NCBI RefSeq assembly: GCF_964204645.1
Contig: NC_134028.1
Coordinates: 11,141,001 to 11,205,000, forward strand
Direction: 5' to 3'
DNA: 64,000 nucleotides
DNA from: Tubulanus polymorphus
Lineage: Eukaryota; Nemertea; Palaeonemertea; Tubulaniformes; Tubulanidae
Made by a program: the position numbers and the translations under genes. This document shows positions 11,241-23,140 of this stretch, piece after piece; position 1 is the first letter of the stretch, and every line of letters starts with the position of its first letter. The notes beneath the pieces are model-generated. The model saw only the letters and a program-made list of their open reading frames with translations, ran no database searches and was not told the origin of the DNA.

Positions 11241-13516
11241 ATCACATTCAGCTTAAAATCACATTCAGCTTAATTATAATTTATTTGTGTTCCAAATTGT
11301 TTAACATTTTTCAATGGTAAAATATTCCATAAACTAGAATTCCATAAACTAGAATTACAGATTGTATCTTTAGTTGCTTCAAATGATTTTGTAGGAGCTA
11401 TTAAATTGCAATAAATATAAAAGTGTGTAAAAGACATTAAATTTGTATAAGTATCAATATTTCAATAAGCTTTATCTGGATTAATTCCTAACAGTTTAGC
11501 TAAAGGTTTTTTAACCACAAATTGATGTTGTTCATCATAAGCTAACTTCATTCTTACTTTATTATTGATATCACTTTTTAGCGAACCCATGTTTCGCTTC
11601 TTATGCCAACGTTCTAGTTGGTCTTGTGCCAATATTGCTATAAAGTGATGTTAACAAGCCACATTTTGAAACGGTGATAGACCCGGTCGTATTTCTTGTT
11701 GCAGATGATTCAAATAGCATAACACTCGCTATTGTGCGAATTTCGTTGCGATGTGATTGATCTAAGCTGTAAAATTTTAGATAATTAGAAAATTTCCTTA
11801 GCTATAATATAGTTTGACATGACCTGGAATGACCTAAGTCATGAATAATCATAAGCAGATGCGCATGCGCTTAACACTGTGTAGAATGTGTAGTATTTTG
11901 TAAAATATCAAGTTGTGTATTGACGATTACTGTTAAGAAAACGAATGGCGGAAAAGCACGTTACATTTTTATACTTTGGTCACTGACTCTTGAAATAAGA
12001 GTACCGTCGACGTCAAGATACTCGAAGAAACCGTAGCGTATTAACTTCCACCAGTCGTCGGGTATGGTACATGTACGAGGGAGGGAGGTAAGTCTTCAGT
12101 TTCTCCTGATGAATTAACAATTCACAATGTATATCCTATAAAAAGACCTTCATTTTTTTCATGACTGGACCTCGTTTGTAAAAAAAATACCTGCTGAATC
12201 GGAATACTAACTTCTTTCAGCTATATCGTTTGCTACTATAGGTTATTAGGAGAAAAAAATAATCTTCCACCCCTCCACTTTTTACTCAATGGATTTACTG
12301 GCCTTGCGATTGCGCAATACCGATTAATGCTGGCAGCACCAGCTTGCCAATTGAGAACTCTCCACATTTTCGGCTGTCCCTGAAGCTATTTTAATAGCGA
12401 TTGTGCGATTACTGAATTATTTCCGAATAAAGTTATAACAACATAATAAAAGACCTGATTTAGCGATATGAACGGTGGGTTTGAATTGCTTTGTCTTCTT
12501 ATCTGTCGCTACAATGCGTGTTTGTGCATGAAAACAGTTTCTTCAATGATTTTGATAGAACATTGCACAGGCGTTTAAAACATTTCTCGAGGGTGGCCGA
12601 GCTGAAATTTCGAGATGATACGAACGAACTTAATATTTAGCATAATTTAGCAACTCGCAATATTTGGTCATTAATGAGTTTGCTAGGGCAATGGAATACA
12701 GAAGCATCAGTAAAACATATATTTTCTCTTTTTTACCTTCAGGGCCTCTTGTTTAGGTAATGATCTGGTGAGTAGCAGTCATTAAACTTATAACAAAGAT
12801 TACGACGTTCACGGGAAACCATAACCTAGACACATGTACGACGGAACATCTGAACTACCGGTATTCAAGATTCAAGTTATTGTAAAAAAATTAGCTTGTT
12901 ATTTTGCAAAAAATAAAACATTTTATTTGATATGAAGTGTTGACCTCTCCATCTCACAGTTCTTTGTCAACTGAGCTTTGATTTTAAGCCCCCCTCCACC
13001 CCAATTTCAAATGCAAAGTTCAATGTTCTCACAGGATTGACTGGTAAGATTATGCCAGACTTAATCTCTCGATGAGATCTTCCTGACCAATTACTTATTG
13101 GGACCAGGTCAGCAGCCACTTCTTTGAAAGCATATTTCGGTTTCTTTCTTTTACTTCTCAGATTATCATGTCGGTGAGTTTCTTGGCCATTGGTCCTTTA
13201 TTAAAAATTAAGTTCCAAATCCAGCAGACACTCCCATTTTTAAATGAGCTCTTTTATTAATTTTACTGCGCTAATGATTCTAAATTATTTAATCCAGATT
13301 TTAAAAATAGATGATACCATTTATTCAAATGTCTAGCATAAATTATAAAAGTTAAATAATCAAGACTTTTATTTGATATATTATAAAAAGAATTACATAA
13401 ACTTATATTTACTAATTTTAAATCAGCACAATTTCTAAATTCTCTATCTAATTGTACTAGTAAATTATGTGATTTATGATTTAATAGTTTTCTAGAATCA
13501 ACAAATATTCTACCAT
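11241..13516 (-). pseudogene. Candidate minor capsid (penton-like) protein, copy D
   Basis: The ATG at 13516 sits in the same context as in copy B (TAAAATAAATGG). Codons match 22365-23124 (B) and 32423-32979 (C). The gene is split into 13200-13516 and 11241-11581, with element homology resuming exactly where it stopped. It carries several stops and lacks the last third. Part of element D; certainly non-functional. Confidence 0.65.
11582..13199. other. 1.6-kb insertion inside element D
   Basis: Sequence left and right of this block is contiguous in copies B and C, so this is an insertion. T/A-rich flanks (...CTTTTTA and TTTATTAAA...) may be a short target duplication. I see no TIR, transposase, reverse transcriptase or coherent ORF. 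It is host-like in composition. Origin unknown. Confidence 0.55.
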
Positions 13517-13633
13517 TTATTTTACATATTTTTTTATTCGAAATCTATATCATGACATCCTTTTTCCAAATTTTTTATTAAAATTGATTTCATTACTATT
13601 TATATATGAATATTTTATATATGGAATTATTAG

Positions 13634-13782
13634 AGTAATAGGGTATATGTATTTTCATATCAGAGGTTGAAAGGTTGAGTGAGTGAAAAATGAAAATAAA
13701 TTTGAGCGTGTGAGAATTTATTTTTATTTTTTATGAGCTCGCCCTTTCGACCTCTGGTATGAAAAGACATATACCCTATTAC
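13634..13782. repeat. Terminal palindrome P1 (end of element D)
   Basis: An imperfect palindrome with arms of about 72 bases around a loop centred on GAGCGTGTGAGA. The inner arm begins GTAATAGGGTATATGT and the outer arm ends with its complement. Element DNA lies to the left and host DNA to the right. Inner-arm core ATATCAGAGGTTGAAAGG, outer-arm core ATACCAGAGGTCGAAAGG. Same design as P2 and P3. Confidence 0.85.
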
Positions 13783-14096
13783 ATTGATGGTAGGCTACGG
13801 CAATACAAGTTCACTCTGGGGTAAAAATCCACCCCGGTCTAAAACAAATTATGTAAATAATAGAAATAAACGTAGAAAGTTGCATCATTTGGCACAGATT
13901 ATAACCAGGGGCGTAAAGCCGAGCTCACAGGACAAAGTCCATTAGGGTATAAGTCACCTTGAGAACAACGAGGAAATTTCCAAAATCCCGAGCTAGACAA
14001 AGGTTAAAGTACTTACATAAAGACATGCAAAAGGCCCAAGGGCAAAAATAGCCGGACGGTCATCATATCACATGGATCAGATAATAGTGATAAGGT

Positions 14097-14357
14097 ACAA
14101 TGCGTACATGGGCAGCTTTGCCGCGCGAGAACTTGCGACTTCAATCAGATTGCTCATTGTATTAATCGCTGAGGTAAATTTCAAGGAAGAACTATATAAA
14201 CGGGAAAACCTGGGCTAAATTAAACAGTATATCTGATTGGCTGATTATGAAATCATCTAAGCTGCGCGTGTAGCTGCGTACTCGGTCTAGTGTGGCAGGG
14301 TTTCGTACCGTGGCAATCTCGATGCCATAAGGTTCGAATCCCTGCCGGGAAGGATGT
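14097..14357 (+). mobile_element. Truncated copy of the foldback MITE seen at 56830-57169
   Basis: Shares, in order, 'cagctttg', 'cagattgct', 'atcgctgaggtaaatttca', 'gggaaaacc', 'tctgattggct' and a 3' end with GGTTCGAATCCCTGCC. The left terminal inverted repeat found in the second copy is missing here, so this copy is 5'-truncated. The 3' end resembles a tRNA T-arm/B box. Confidence 0.7.
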
Positions 14358-14422
14358 GTTTTCAATGGTCCCAGCAGTGATGTTATATGTAAAGCACTTT
14401 TGTAAGATCCTTTAGACCATGG

Positions 14423-14446
14423 GACGTATAAACTAGTTTATACGTC
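14423..14446. repeat. 24-bp perfect palindrome, copy 1
   Basis: GACGTATAAACT followed directly by its reverse complement, with CATG/CATG just outside. A near-identical palindrome lies at 50485-50516. Here it sits about 100 bp upstream of the thioesterase start codon. Confidence 0.7.
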
Positions 14447-14548
14447 CATGTTTAGATGTACAATGGATTCTGTTTGATTAACTTTAATTAAACTCAATGC
14501 ACTCTCTACTGTTGTAGATCGATTTCCACTGTTCAGAGGTTTGGAAAA

Positions 14549-15726
14549 ATGGATTCAATATATCCCTGTGAACTAACGACGGACACGGATGGAAAACCGC
14601 TGGCTAAAATAAAAAGTCCTGGATTTAATCCTTACGATATTGATCGGTCAAGTAAGCATTGATTACATTTATTGAATTGATTTATTGATATAACAGAATA
14701 TTTGCCTTAGAATTAGTTACCCAATATCCTTTAAACGATCGCAGTATACCTGCAAAACTTGCTTGCTTGATTTGGTGTTAGTGATCTTAGTTATAGAATT
14801 TAAGACTAACTTTGTAAGATTGCGAATTGGTTGTACTAGTGGGAATACACGCTAAAAAGCCATGAGAAAACCATTATTTTTTGCTAAGGTGGCGTTCCAT
14901 TGTTTTATTCATTTCAGGTCAAGATGTAATTTATCCAATATCATAATGAGTTCATTATCTTTTGTCTTGAAACTTTTCAGAGTTTATTCCTGAGTGGAGT
15001 TTAGAACGGCTGATGACAGCCAATCGCCTGCGCGCACTCTATAGTGGTGACTTCCTTGACTGGAACAAGGTTATGCAAGGAAAAATGGTATTCTTCGTCG
15101 GAAAACGAACAGAAATAGCAAGAAACTTTTACAATCGTGATTTACTAATCGGTCCACTGATGTCAGAAGTCAAACTTGGTTATGTCGGGAAATCATCGTA
15201 TAATACTATAAACACACTTTCCCACGCAGAGACTGGCCAACAGATTGCCAGTGAAGTCAGTCAGTTAGTTTTAATTGACCCGAAAGTCCGCAAGCCCGTC
15301 CCATTACCTGGATGGTGGGTCGACAAATATGCGTCATTCACTGCAGGTGGAAAGTCCATGCGCGTTGAAATTCTTGTCAAACCGAAAAGTTCTTTCATTC
15401 ACCAGACTAAAGTCCGTCACAGTGACATGGATGGATACGGACATACAAACTTTGCATCGTATGTGCAATTTTCTTTAAACGCTGCTGCCTGTGCGACTGC
15501 CGACGGACACTTTAAGGGATTTCAAAACGACATTGTTAATTATCCAATGAAAAGCAGCGAGATGACATTTAAAGGTGAAAGCACTGCTGAAGACATTCTG
15601 AACGTAGCGACCTGGGAAGATTCGAACAATCAAAAAATTATACATTGTCAAATATACAAAGCGACTGATTTAATTTACCAGCAAACCATGACATTTTACG
15701 ATAGTTTCCTGAAAAACAATTCGTGA
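14549..15726 (+). CDS. Hot-dog-fold acyl-(CoA/ACP) thioesterase-like protein, two exons
   Basis: Exon 1 is 14549-14651 (ATG to A|GTAAGC donor). Exon 2 is 14981-15726 (acceptor after CTTTTCAG). The reading frame joins exactly, giving 282 codons before the stop. The C-terminal half carries the hot-dog thioesterase signature RHSDMDGYGHTNFASY, with the usual D-x-D-x2-GH-x-N arrangement. The N-terminal half appears to be a second, diverged hot-dog domain, as in acyl-ACP-thioesterase-like proteins of about this length. It would hydrolyse acyl thioesters, probably in the cytosol since I see no signal peptide; substrate unknown. A possible polyadenylation signal AATAAA lies near 15841. It is the best-preserved host gene here, flanked by element D on the left and B on the right. 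The start is the first ATG and gives a sensible N-terminus; an extra 5' non-coding exon cannot be excluded. Confidence 0.85.
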
Positions 15727-17200
15727 TCAAATTGCTGTCTGGGATTCTGTATCTATGCACGTTATATGCTCACGTTATCTTAGATACAAACTTGCAACTA
15801 CATCAGCTTTATGCTTAAATTTTGAAATTTCCGTGGCACCAAAATAAAGTACTATCGGCGAATTTTCGCCAAGCCGCTGTTCAAGAGCTATTTTATTGTT
15901 CTTCGCAATTCTCAAAATTAGCAGAAACAAGTCTTTTAACTGTAAAACAATTTCAGTAAGGTCCAAATATTCATCCATATACGTGATTTGATGCGTATAA
16001 ATGCGATGTGTGTGACTGGTAAAGACTATGTGTTTGACGGGTAAAAACGGTATTTTGACTGATAAATACGATGTGTTTGACTGGTGATTTGCAAATGTGA
16101 AGTTTGAATTTTGACAGTATATCTACGACTAGCAATTCGGTCATGCGAGATCATATTTGATGCGTCACATAAGGTGTTTAGACGAGCATTTTATGTTGAG
16201 TTGACTCAAAAATTTGATGTTTTGTCCCTTCAAAAATGATACCTTGTTTCTCATCCAAACCTCATTTCTAGACATGATGAGGGCGGGTGAATTTTTTTGT
16301 TTTGAGCTTTTTTAGAATAAAAAGTGGAAATAAACTCATATTTTCATATTTTCTAAGATGATGAGGGCGGGAGGTTTTTCGACGCCTTATAAATCGTCAC
16401 CATTATGAAACCTAAACAGTGTTTACCATTCAGCGTCATTTTACAAATCACAACAGTAAATCGATGTGCAAAACGTCACAGGTCTATGTGTACAGAGACA
16501 AGCTATTTGGCAAAATATTATATTGACAAAGATGAAGAATTCCTTCCTGTGATTATATAATGAGCCCTTTTTAAACGTCGAAATATTATATTGCATTGAA
16601 TATCATGAGAAGATGTATTGTTATAGTAATGGATACATGATTATATCGGAAGCGATAGGCATAAATAGAATTGATAAGTAAATCGGATTATTCGAGTCAA
16701 AATGACGGATGTATACACAATGCGGAAGTCTGATATAAAAGTAAGACCCTGACATAGGGATGCTGTCGGAATTACGAAGCTGTCTACGATCAGTGTAGGG
16801 CTGGCGTGAATTTTATCGGTGGCTATACGCGGTCAATATGAAAATTTGTAAACATTTTATTTCAATATTCAAATGTTTTAGAAAATATGTTCCATATTAG
16901 GGGTTCTTTACGAAATTACGAAGTGTGAAACGAAATTACGAAATGCAAAACGAAATATGAAACGAAAATATAGCTGCAAAGCAGCGATAACGGGTTTCTG
17001 CCTTGCTGGATGAGGAGCGCCATCTAGGGGTCAGCTGATAACATGGCTATGTTGATCCACATGGGCTACTTCGCGAAAAGTTCTAATGTACAAAGGTTAG
17101 GGGAAATGACACCGAGAATAACAAAGATACGGTACTTATACCGTGCCCAAGTGGCCGGTAATTTGCCGGTTAGCATACTACTGAATTACAATCGAAAAAA
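15727..17200. other. Host intergenic DNA with short tandem repeats
   Basis: Near 16003-16087 a ~27-bp unit with 'tgtgtttgactggtaaa' repeats three to four times. Near 16916-16970 'acgaaattacgaa' is tandemly repeated. A 'atatagctgcaaagcagcg' box near 16968 recurs near 54328. No gene is supported; the minus ORF at 15775-15978 has no recognisable domain. Confidence 0.45.
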
Positions 17201-17201
17201 C

Positions 17202-17882
17202 TGATGCTAGAATGAGTTTTCGACATTAACGCCCCCTAGTGGTAAGAATAGGAACTAATTATGTTAGGAATTCGTTGTATCTTATATCCAGGTACATGTA
17301 TATCAATTTTCATAGAAATCCCTTTATCTGTTAGTAGATATCAATTGAAATGCATTTCCAGCAACTTGTAGGTGGCGCTCCTAGAGAACCATATGAGTTA
17401 CCTACTTAAACCATACATCAATACAAGTGTCTTGTAAAGGGCTACTAACCACACATTCAAACAACGATTCTATTGGCAACGGTTAAGAACTTAGGAGCAG
17501 AAATCGTTGTTTTCACAGTCCCCTGGTGGCAGTTGTATGAACTAATCATGTAGGTTGGAATATTACACACATTTCTATTTTCTATGTACTTATACCAAGT
17601 TTTGTGATTGTTATAATAATCAGACCGCATTACATGCGAAAAATGGATGCTGAAATGAGTTTTCAAGATTTACGCCCCCTAGTGGTTAAAATAGGAACTA
17701 ATTATGTGAGGGGTTCTTTGTATTTAGTAACCAGGTACATGTGTATCAATTCACACGCTTAGTCGATATAGATGAAAATGTATTATCCAGCATTTTATAG
17801 GTGGCGCTACTGGAGAACCAAATGAGTTACATGGTTACACCATACATCAATACAAGCGTCTTGTCAAGGGCTACTGATCACT
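17202..17882 (+). repeat. Two ~240-bp direct repeat units, 17202-17450 and 17646-17882
   Basis: Both contain 'acgccccctagtggt', 'ataggaactaattatgt', 'ccaggtacatgt', 'taggtggcgct', 'catacatcaatacaag' and 'gggctact'. The second unit stops exactly where terminal palindrome P2 of element B begins, so B inserted into or next to this host repeat. Confidence 0.7.
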
Positions 17883-18068
17883 AGTAATAGGGGAATGTGG
17901 CTTTCATACCAAAGGTCGAAAGGTCGAGCTCGTAAAAAATGAAAATAATAATTTCCAGTTGAATTAGTCGCGCACACTCCTAAATCAACTGGAAATTATT
18001 GTTATTTTCATTTTTTAACTCACTAGCCCTTTCAACCTTTGATATGAAAGCCACATTCCCCTATTACT
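17883..18068. repeat. Terminal palindrome P2 (left end of element B)
   Basis: 186-bp imperfect palindrome with arms of about 88 bases. It starts AGTAATAGGGGAATGTGG and ends with the complement. Read outward from the element (minus strand), the loop is GGAGTGTGCGCGACT. Outer-arm core ATACCAAAGGTCGAAAGG, inner-arm core ATATCAAAGGTTGAAAGG. The inner end leads directly into the TIR (CTTAAAATAATCATA). Confidence 0.88.
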
Positions 18069-18631
18069 CTTAAAATAATCATATACATGAATAAAATATA
18101 TATGAATAACATATAAATGTAATTAGAAAATTGGGGTTTCAAGCCAGAGGTCGGAGGTCGAGCTCACTTATAAATAGATATATAGATATATTTTAAACAT
18201 ATTTCAATATTTATATTTGTATAAGTTAGATTTTTAAACATTAAAAGTGTCAGTAAAGTGTGATTGAAATAATTCATATTTAAATCATTGAATAACATAT
18301 AAATGAATAAAATATAAATGAATAAAATGTATCAAATCAATTTAAAAAAAAATTTAGTATTAAAATGGAAGCAAATAAGTACTACTGTTCAACATGTAAA
18401 ATCAATATAGATAAATTTCAAAAAGCAAGACACAATAAAACTAAAACACATTTAGAGAATAAATTGAAATTAGAATATGAAGATGATATATTAGAAACTA
18501 AATTAGATGAATTAAAGAATGAAAAAGAAACATACAAATGTGATACATGTAATCAATCATTTAGTGATAAAAGATATTATAATGAACATTTAAAATCTAA
18601 AAGTCATATTAGAAATAAGAATAATGATATT
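18069..18631 (+). repeat. Left terminal inverted repeat of the Polinton family (with 230-bp insertion)
   Basis: 18069-18110 and about 18330-18631 are inverted copies of 42230-42573. The match runs through the TTTAAAAAAAA-tract, the start context TATTAAAATGG and about 88 codons of the zinc-finger module, then ends abruptly at AATAATGAT. The right copy lacks about 230 bp (18111-18330). That extra left segment holds a relic of the palindrome arm near 18135-18170 (CCAGAGGTCGGAGGTCGAG). Confidence 0.8.
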
Positions 18632-21600
18632 TTAGATGAAGATTATTTTGATAATGATAACGATAAGAAACATAAGACAATTAAAAGAATAAGAAATAAA
18701 TTAAACAATAAAAGGCCATACATGGAAGATGTAAGAAATTATATTAATTCATTAGATAATAAAAAAGATATAGAAATAACCAAAGCGTTTAAAAGTGATA
18801 TTGGACCAGCAGCTATTGAGTTTGAATTTCATAAAGGAAAAAAATTAGAAGAAAATAAAAAACATTTAGAAAATATGAAAAATATTATAAAAATAATTAC
18901 AGATGTTGAATATCCTAAAATAAGTATTTCATCAAAAGTAAAATTTATGAAATCTGAAGATAAACCCATATATAATATAAATTCTCATTCACAACATATT
19001 ATTTCAAAACAACGTATAGATGATAGATTAGATAAATGTTATAATGAAGTAAAAACTAAAATAGAAGAGAAATATTTTGAAGGATCTGGTTTAATATTTG
19101 ATGAAATAATATTTATGACTTTACATGTTTATAACACAAAATATAATAAGTTAACTAAATCAAAACCAATAGATGAAAATAATGTCATATTATTAAGAAC
19201 CAGATATTGAAGCATCGAGTTATATTAAACTACCATTTAAAACTAATGCTGTTATAAATGTACAAAATTTTGATGATAAATGTTTTCTATGGACAATTAT
19301 AAGTTGCTTTCATCAAACAGAAGATATTATACATAGTTTTAGATAAACAATTTGAAAATAATTATAAGATAGATAAGTATCCTGTTAGAATTAAAAATAT
19401 CCCAAAAAAAGAAAGAGATAATAATTTAAGAATAAATGTATTTGATTTAATCAAATTACCAAAAACAAAAGGCAACAATATAAAACAAAAAGATATCAAA
19501 ATATTATGATTCAAATGATGTTATAGATATACTATATTATGAAAATCATTATATGTGGATTAAAAAAATCGATTTATTCTTTAGAACAGAAAGTGATCAT
19601 CATCGTAAAATTTATCTATGTAGAAAATGTTTACATAAATTCAGTAATGAAAGTACATTATTAAATCATAAACAATTATGTGAAAATCATGATTATTGTA
19701 AATTAGTTTTACCAAATGAAAAAGATAAAATATTAGAATTCAAAAAATATGATTACAAAAATAAAATACCATTTGTTATATATGGAGATTTTGAATCATT
19801 AAATAAAGAATTAACTGATCAAGAAAGAAAAGAAATATATTATGAAAGAAAGAAATTAAATTCTAATGAAAACGATTTTTCAGATGAAACACCAAAAACA
19901 AATACAATTAAAAAGATTCATCAATCAGCTGCTGCTTTCGGATTATATATTAAATCTGATTATCCAGAACTAATTGAAAGTGAATATTATCATTATAGAA
20001 ATGAAAATGTTATCAATCATTTTTGTGACTTATTAATTGAATATGAAATAAGATTTAGTAAATTATTGAATACAAATAAAGAAATAATTATGACAGAAGA
20101 AGATAAAGAAGAATTTGTGTTTACAGGTAAATGTTATTATTGTGAAAAGATATTTAATTATAAAGATAAAAAAGTAAGAGACCATGATCATTTGAACGGA
20201 AAGTTTAGAGGCGCTGCGCATGAGAATTGTAATTTGCAAGCCAAAAAAGTAAATTTTGTTCCAGTTATATTTCATAATCTATCAGGATATGATGCACATT
20301 TATTTATCAAACAGTTATGTCATAAAATAGAAGAAATCAATAATGAAATAGAAAGATTAAATTCAAATAGATCATAAGATAAAATACCAACTTATAAATT
20401 TAAAATGTTAGCTAGAACATCTGAGAATTATATATCATACCAATTTGGGTGTTTAAGATTTATAGATTCATATAGATTTTTAAACAGCTCATTAGATAAT
20501 TTATCAAAAAGTTTAATCGATGATGAATTAAAAATAACAACACTACCCAAATAATGATGATTTTCAATTAATGAGATATAAAGGAGCAATACCATATAGT
20601 TTTTATAAAAATCATAATGATTTTTATATAACTGAATTATTAAAAGAACAATTTTATGATGAATTAAAAAATGAATATGTTAAAGATGAAGTCTATAATA
20701 GAACATTGAATATTTGGAATCATTTCAAAATGAAAAATCATGGACAATTAGTAGATTTATATTTAAAATCAGATGTATTATTATTAACTGATATATTTGA
20801 AAGGTTTAGAGATGTAAACCTAAAATATTTTAACATTGATCCTTGTCATTGTTATTCATCACCAGGTTTAACATGGGATTGTGGTTTAAAATTTACAGAT
20901 ATAAAAATGGATTTGTTAACAAGTATAGATCAATTATAATTATTTGAAAAATCTATAAGAGGAGGAGTTTCAGGTGTATTAGGCGATAGATATTTCAATG
21001 TAAATGATAACCCTGGATATACATTATTATATATAGATGCAAAATAATTTGTATGGTTGGGCAATGATGGAACCTCAACCTTATGGAGTATTTGAAATAA
21101 GTGAAGTTTTACAACATGAAAATAATGATAAATTTGATTGGAAGAAAAGAATTCTAGATATTGCAGATGATTCAGATACTGGTTACTTCTTTGTTGTAGA
21201 CTTAGAATATCCTGAACATATTACATTTAAATCTAGAAATCTAGCATACTGTCCCGAACATAAAACTGTAACTCATGAAGAATTATCAAATTATCAAAAA
21301 AGAATTAAACCCGAAAATCATATTCATACAGAAAAGTTAATGGTAACTCAGGAAGATAAATATAATTATGTAGTACATTATAGAATGTTAAAGTTTTATT
21401 TGAATCAAGGAATGATCTTTAAAAAAGTACATAGATATATTTCATTTAGTCAATCTAAATGGTTAGAAAAATATATAGATTTTAACACCAAACAGAGAAC
21501 TGAAGCTAAAACTGATTTTGAGAAAGATTTCTTCAAGTTAATGAACAATGCATTCTATGGTAAGACTTGTGAAAATATTAGAAATAGAAATGATATTGAG

Positions 21601-22350
21601 TTAGTAAGTAATGGCAAAAGGATAAGGCATTTACAAACATATCCTAAATTTATAGGTAACAGAATATTTGATGAAAATTTAGCTGCGGTTAAGATGAGAA
21701 GAACTTCTATGAAATTTAATAAACCAATCTATGTTGGTGCTTCAGTTTTAGAAATATCAAAGCTATTGATGTATGAATTCTATTATAATGTATTACAACC
21801 TCATTTCGGAGAAAAACATATAGAAATCTTATATTTTGATACTGACAGTAACATATTAAAGATAAAAACTAATAACATAACTGATGATTTAAAAACATTA
21901 AAACATCATTTTGATTCTAGTAACTATCCTAAAGATCATGAATTGTTTAGCAATGATAATAAAAAGCGACCCGGGAAGTTTAAGGATGAATTAGGCGGTG
22001 AAGAAATGATTGAATTCATTGGTATTAGATCTAAAATGTATTCATATAAAACTAAAGAACATGAAGCTAAAAAGTTAAAAGGAATTACTAAAAGTGTAGT
22101 AGAAAAGAATATTCATTTCAAAGATTATATCAATTGTATATTCAATGAAGAAGTTAGAAAACATAAGATGAAATGTTTAAGATCTGAAGATCACGAGATG
22201 TTTATTGAAGAAATTGAAAAGGTTAGTTTGAATACATTTGATGATAAACGATATATTTTAGATGATGATATTCATACAGTCGCGTATGGTTGCAATTTCG
22301 TATACAAAGGTAAGAATGAAAAAGGCCACCATGAAATAGATTTCGAATAA
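18365..22350 (+). pseudogene. Zinc-finger / protein-primed family B DNA polymerase (PolB)
   Basis: Replicative polymerase of the element. The N-terminus has two Cx2C-x11/12-Hx5H fingers (CSTCKINIDKFQKARH and CDTCNQSFSDKRYYNEH), then the Polinton PolB N-terminal region. Exonuclease motif I is YGDFESL (~19780), II FHNLSGYDAHLF (~20270) and III YLKSDVLLLTD (~20760); a Cys/His cluster (CYYCEKIF...RDHDH) lies between I and II. Polymerase motif A is around NLYGWAM (~21045), B is MNNAFYGKT (~21541) and C is YFDTDSN (~21834). At least six breaks are visible: near 19205, 19345, 19505, the stop at 20375, a shift near 20550, the stop at 20937 and a shift near 21045. The longest intact part is 21037-22350. 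Because of the TIR, the finger module is duplicated on the right-end gene. The start follows TATTAAAATGG. Confidence 0.9.
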
Positions 22351-22364
22351 AATATGTAAAATAA

Positions 22365-23124
22365 ATGGTAGAATTAAAAGAATATAGAATACATGTTGAT
22401 TCTAGAAAACTTACAAATTATAAATCTCATAATTTACTAGTACAATTAGAAAGAGAATTTAAGAATTATGTTGATTTAAAATTAGTTAATATAAGTTTAT
22501 GTAACTCATTTTACAATATATCGGATAAAACTATTGATCATAGACTGTTTATGATTCATGTTAGAAATATAAATAAATGGTTTCATCTATTTTCAAAACC
22601 AGGATTATATAATTTAGAAACATTAGCTCAAGAAATTAACAGAAGAGCACGATTAAAACTTAGAAGTGAAGATAAATTTTCAATTAGATTTATAAAAAGG
22701 TGATAGTTCTGATAATATTAAAATAAAGTTAGAAGATGAAACAAAACACGCATTTTTAGTAAAAAAACCAATAGCTAAAATGTTAGGAATTAAACCAGAT
22801 ACTGTTACAGGAAACGTAGACGGTAATTCAAATATAATACCTTACGCGTATTTTTATATTTATTGCAATTTAATTGATGCTACAAAAAATTTCGAAGCAA
22901 CTAAAGATATAACTTGTAATTCTAGTATATAAAATATTATACCATTACAAAATGTTAAAGAATTTGGAACACAAATTAATTATAATTTAGCTGAATGTGA
23001 TTGTAAACCTTGTATTTCACGATTTAACAATTTTAAATTAGAAATAAGAAATCATAATGGTTATTTAATTGATTTGAATAACTTTCCTATAATTTATGAA
23101 TTAATTATAAGATGTAAAGAGTAA
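22365..23124 (+). pseudogene. Candidate minor capsid (penton-like) protein, copy B
   Basis: About 250 codons, first gene after PolB and separated from it by 14 bp (AATATGTAAAATAA). The C-terminal region (YAYFYIYCNLID, then a LEIRNHNGYLIDL stretch ending in an alternating hydrophobic strand) has the pattern of Polinton penton-type single-jelly-roll proteins. The family assignment is inference from this pattern, the size and the position. There is one frameshift near 22700 and an in-frame TAA near 22930. Homologues are at 32423-32979 (C) and 11241-13516 (D). Confidence 0.6.
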
Positions 23125-23140
23125 TTTTTTCACTATATAA

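Larger units (their letters stand above)
11241..13633 (-). mobile_element. Polinton-family deletion derivative D
   Basis: The minus strand starts at a terminal palindrome (13634-13782). It continues through a short AT-rich TIR-like stretch resembling the inner side of the B and C ends, then about ten last codons of PolB, then the candidate minor capsid gene. Homology ends at about 11241, where a 17-bp unit (GCTGAATGTGATTTTA plus one base) is tandemly duplicated. D therefore has a true terminus joined to an internal position: a large internal deletion removed nearly all of PolB. A 1.6-kb host-type segment interrupts it at 11582-13199. Confidence 0.8.

Noticed and set aside
17883-18068. Palindromes as independent foldback transposons inserted by chance
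   Set aside because: Three of three family ends carry one exactly at the border, with a constant loop polarity and fixed inner/outer arm differences. Kept only as the alternative to test.
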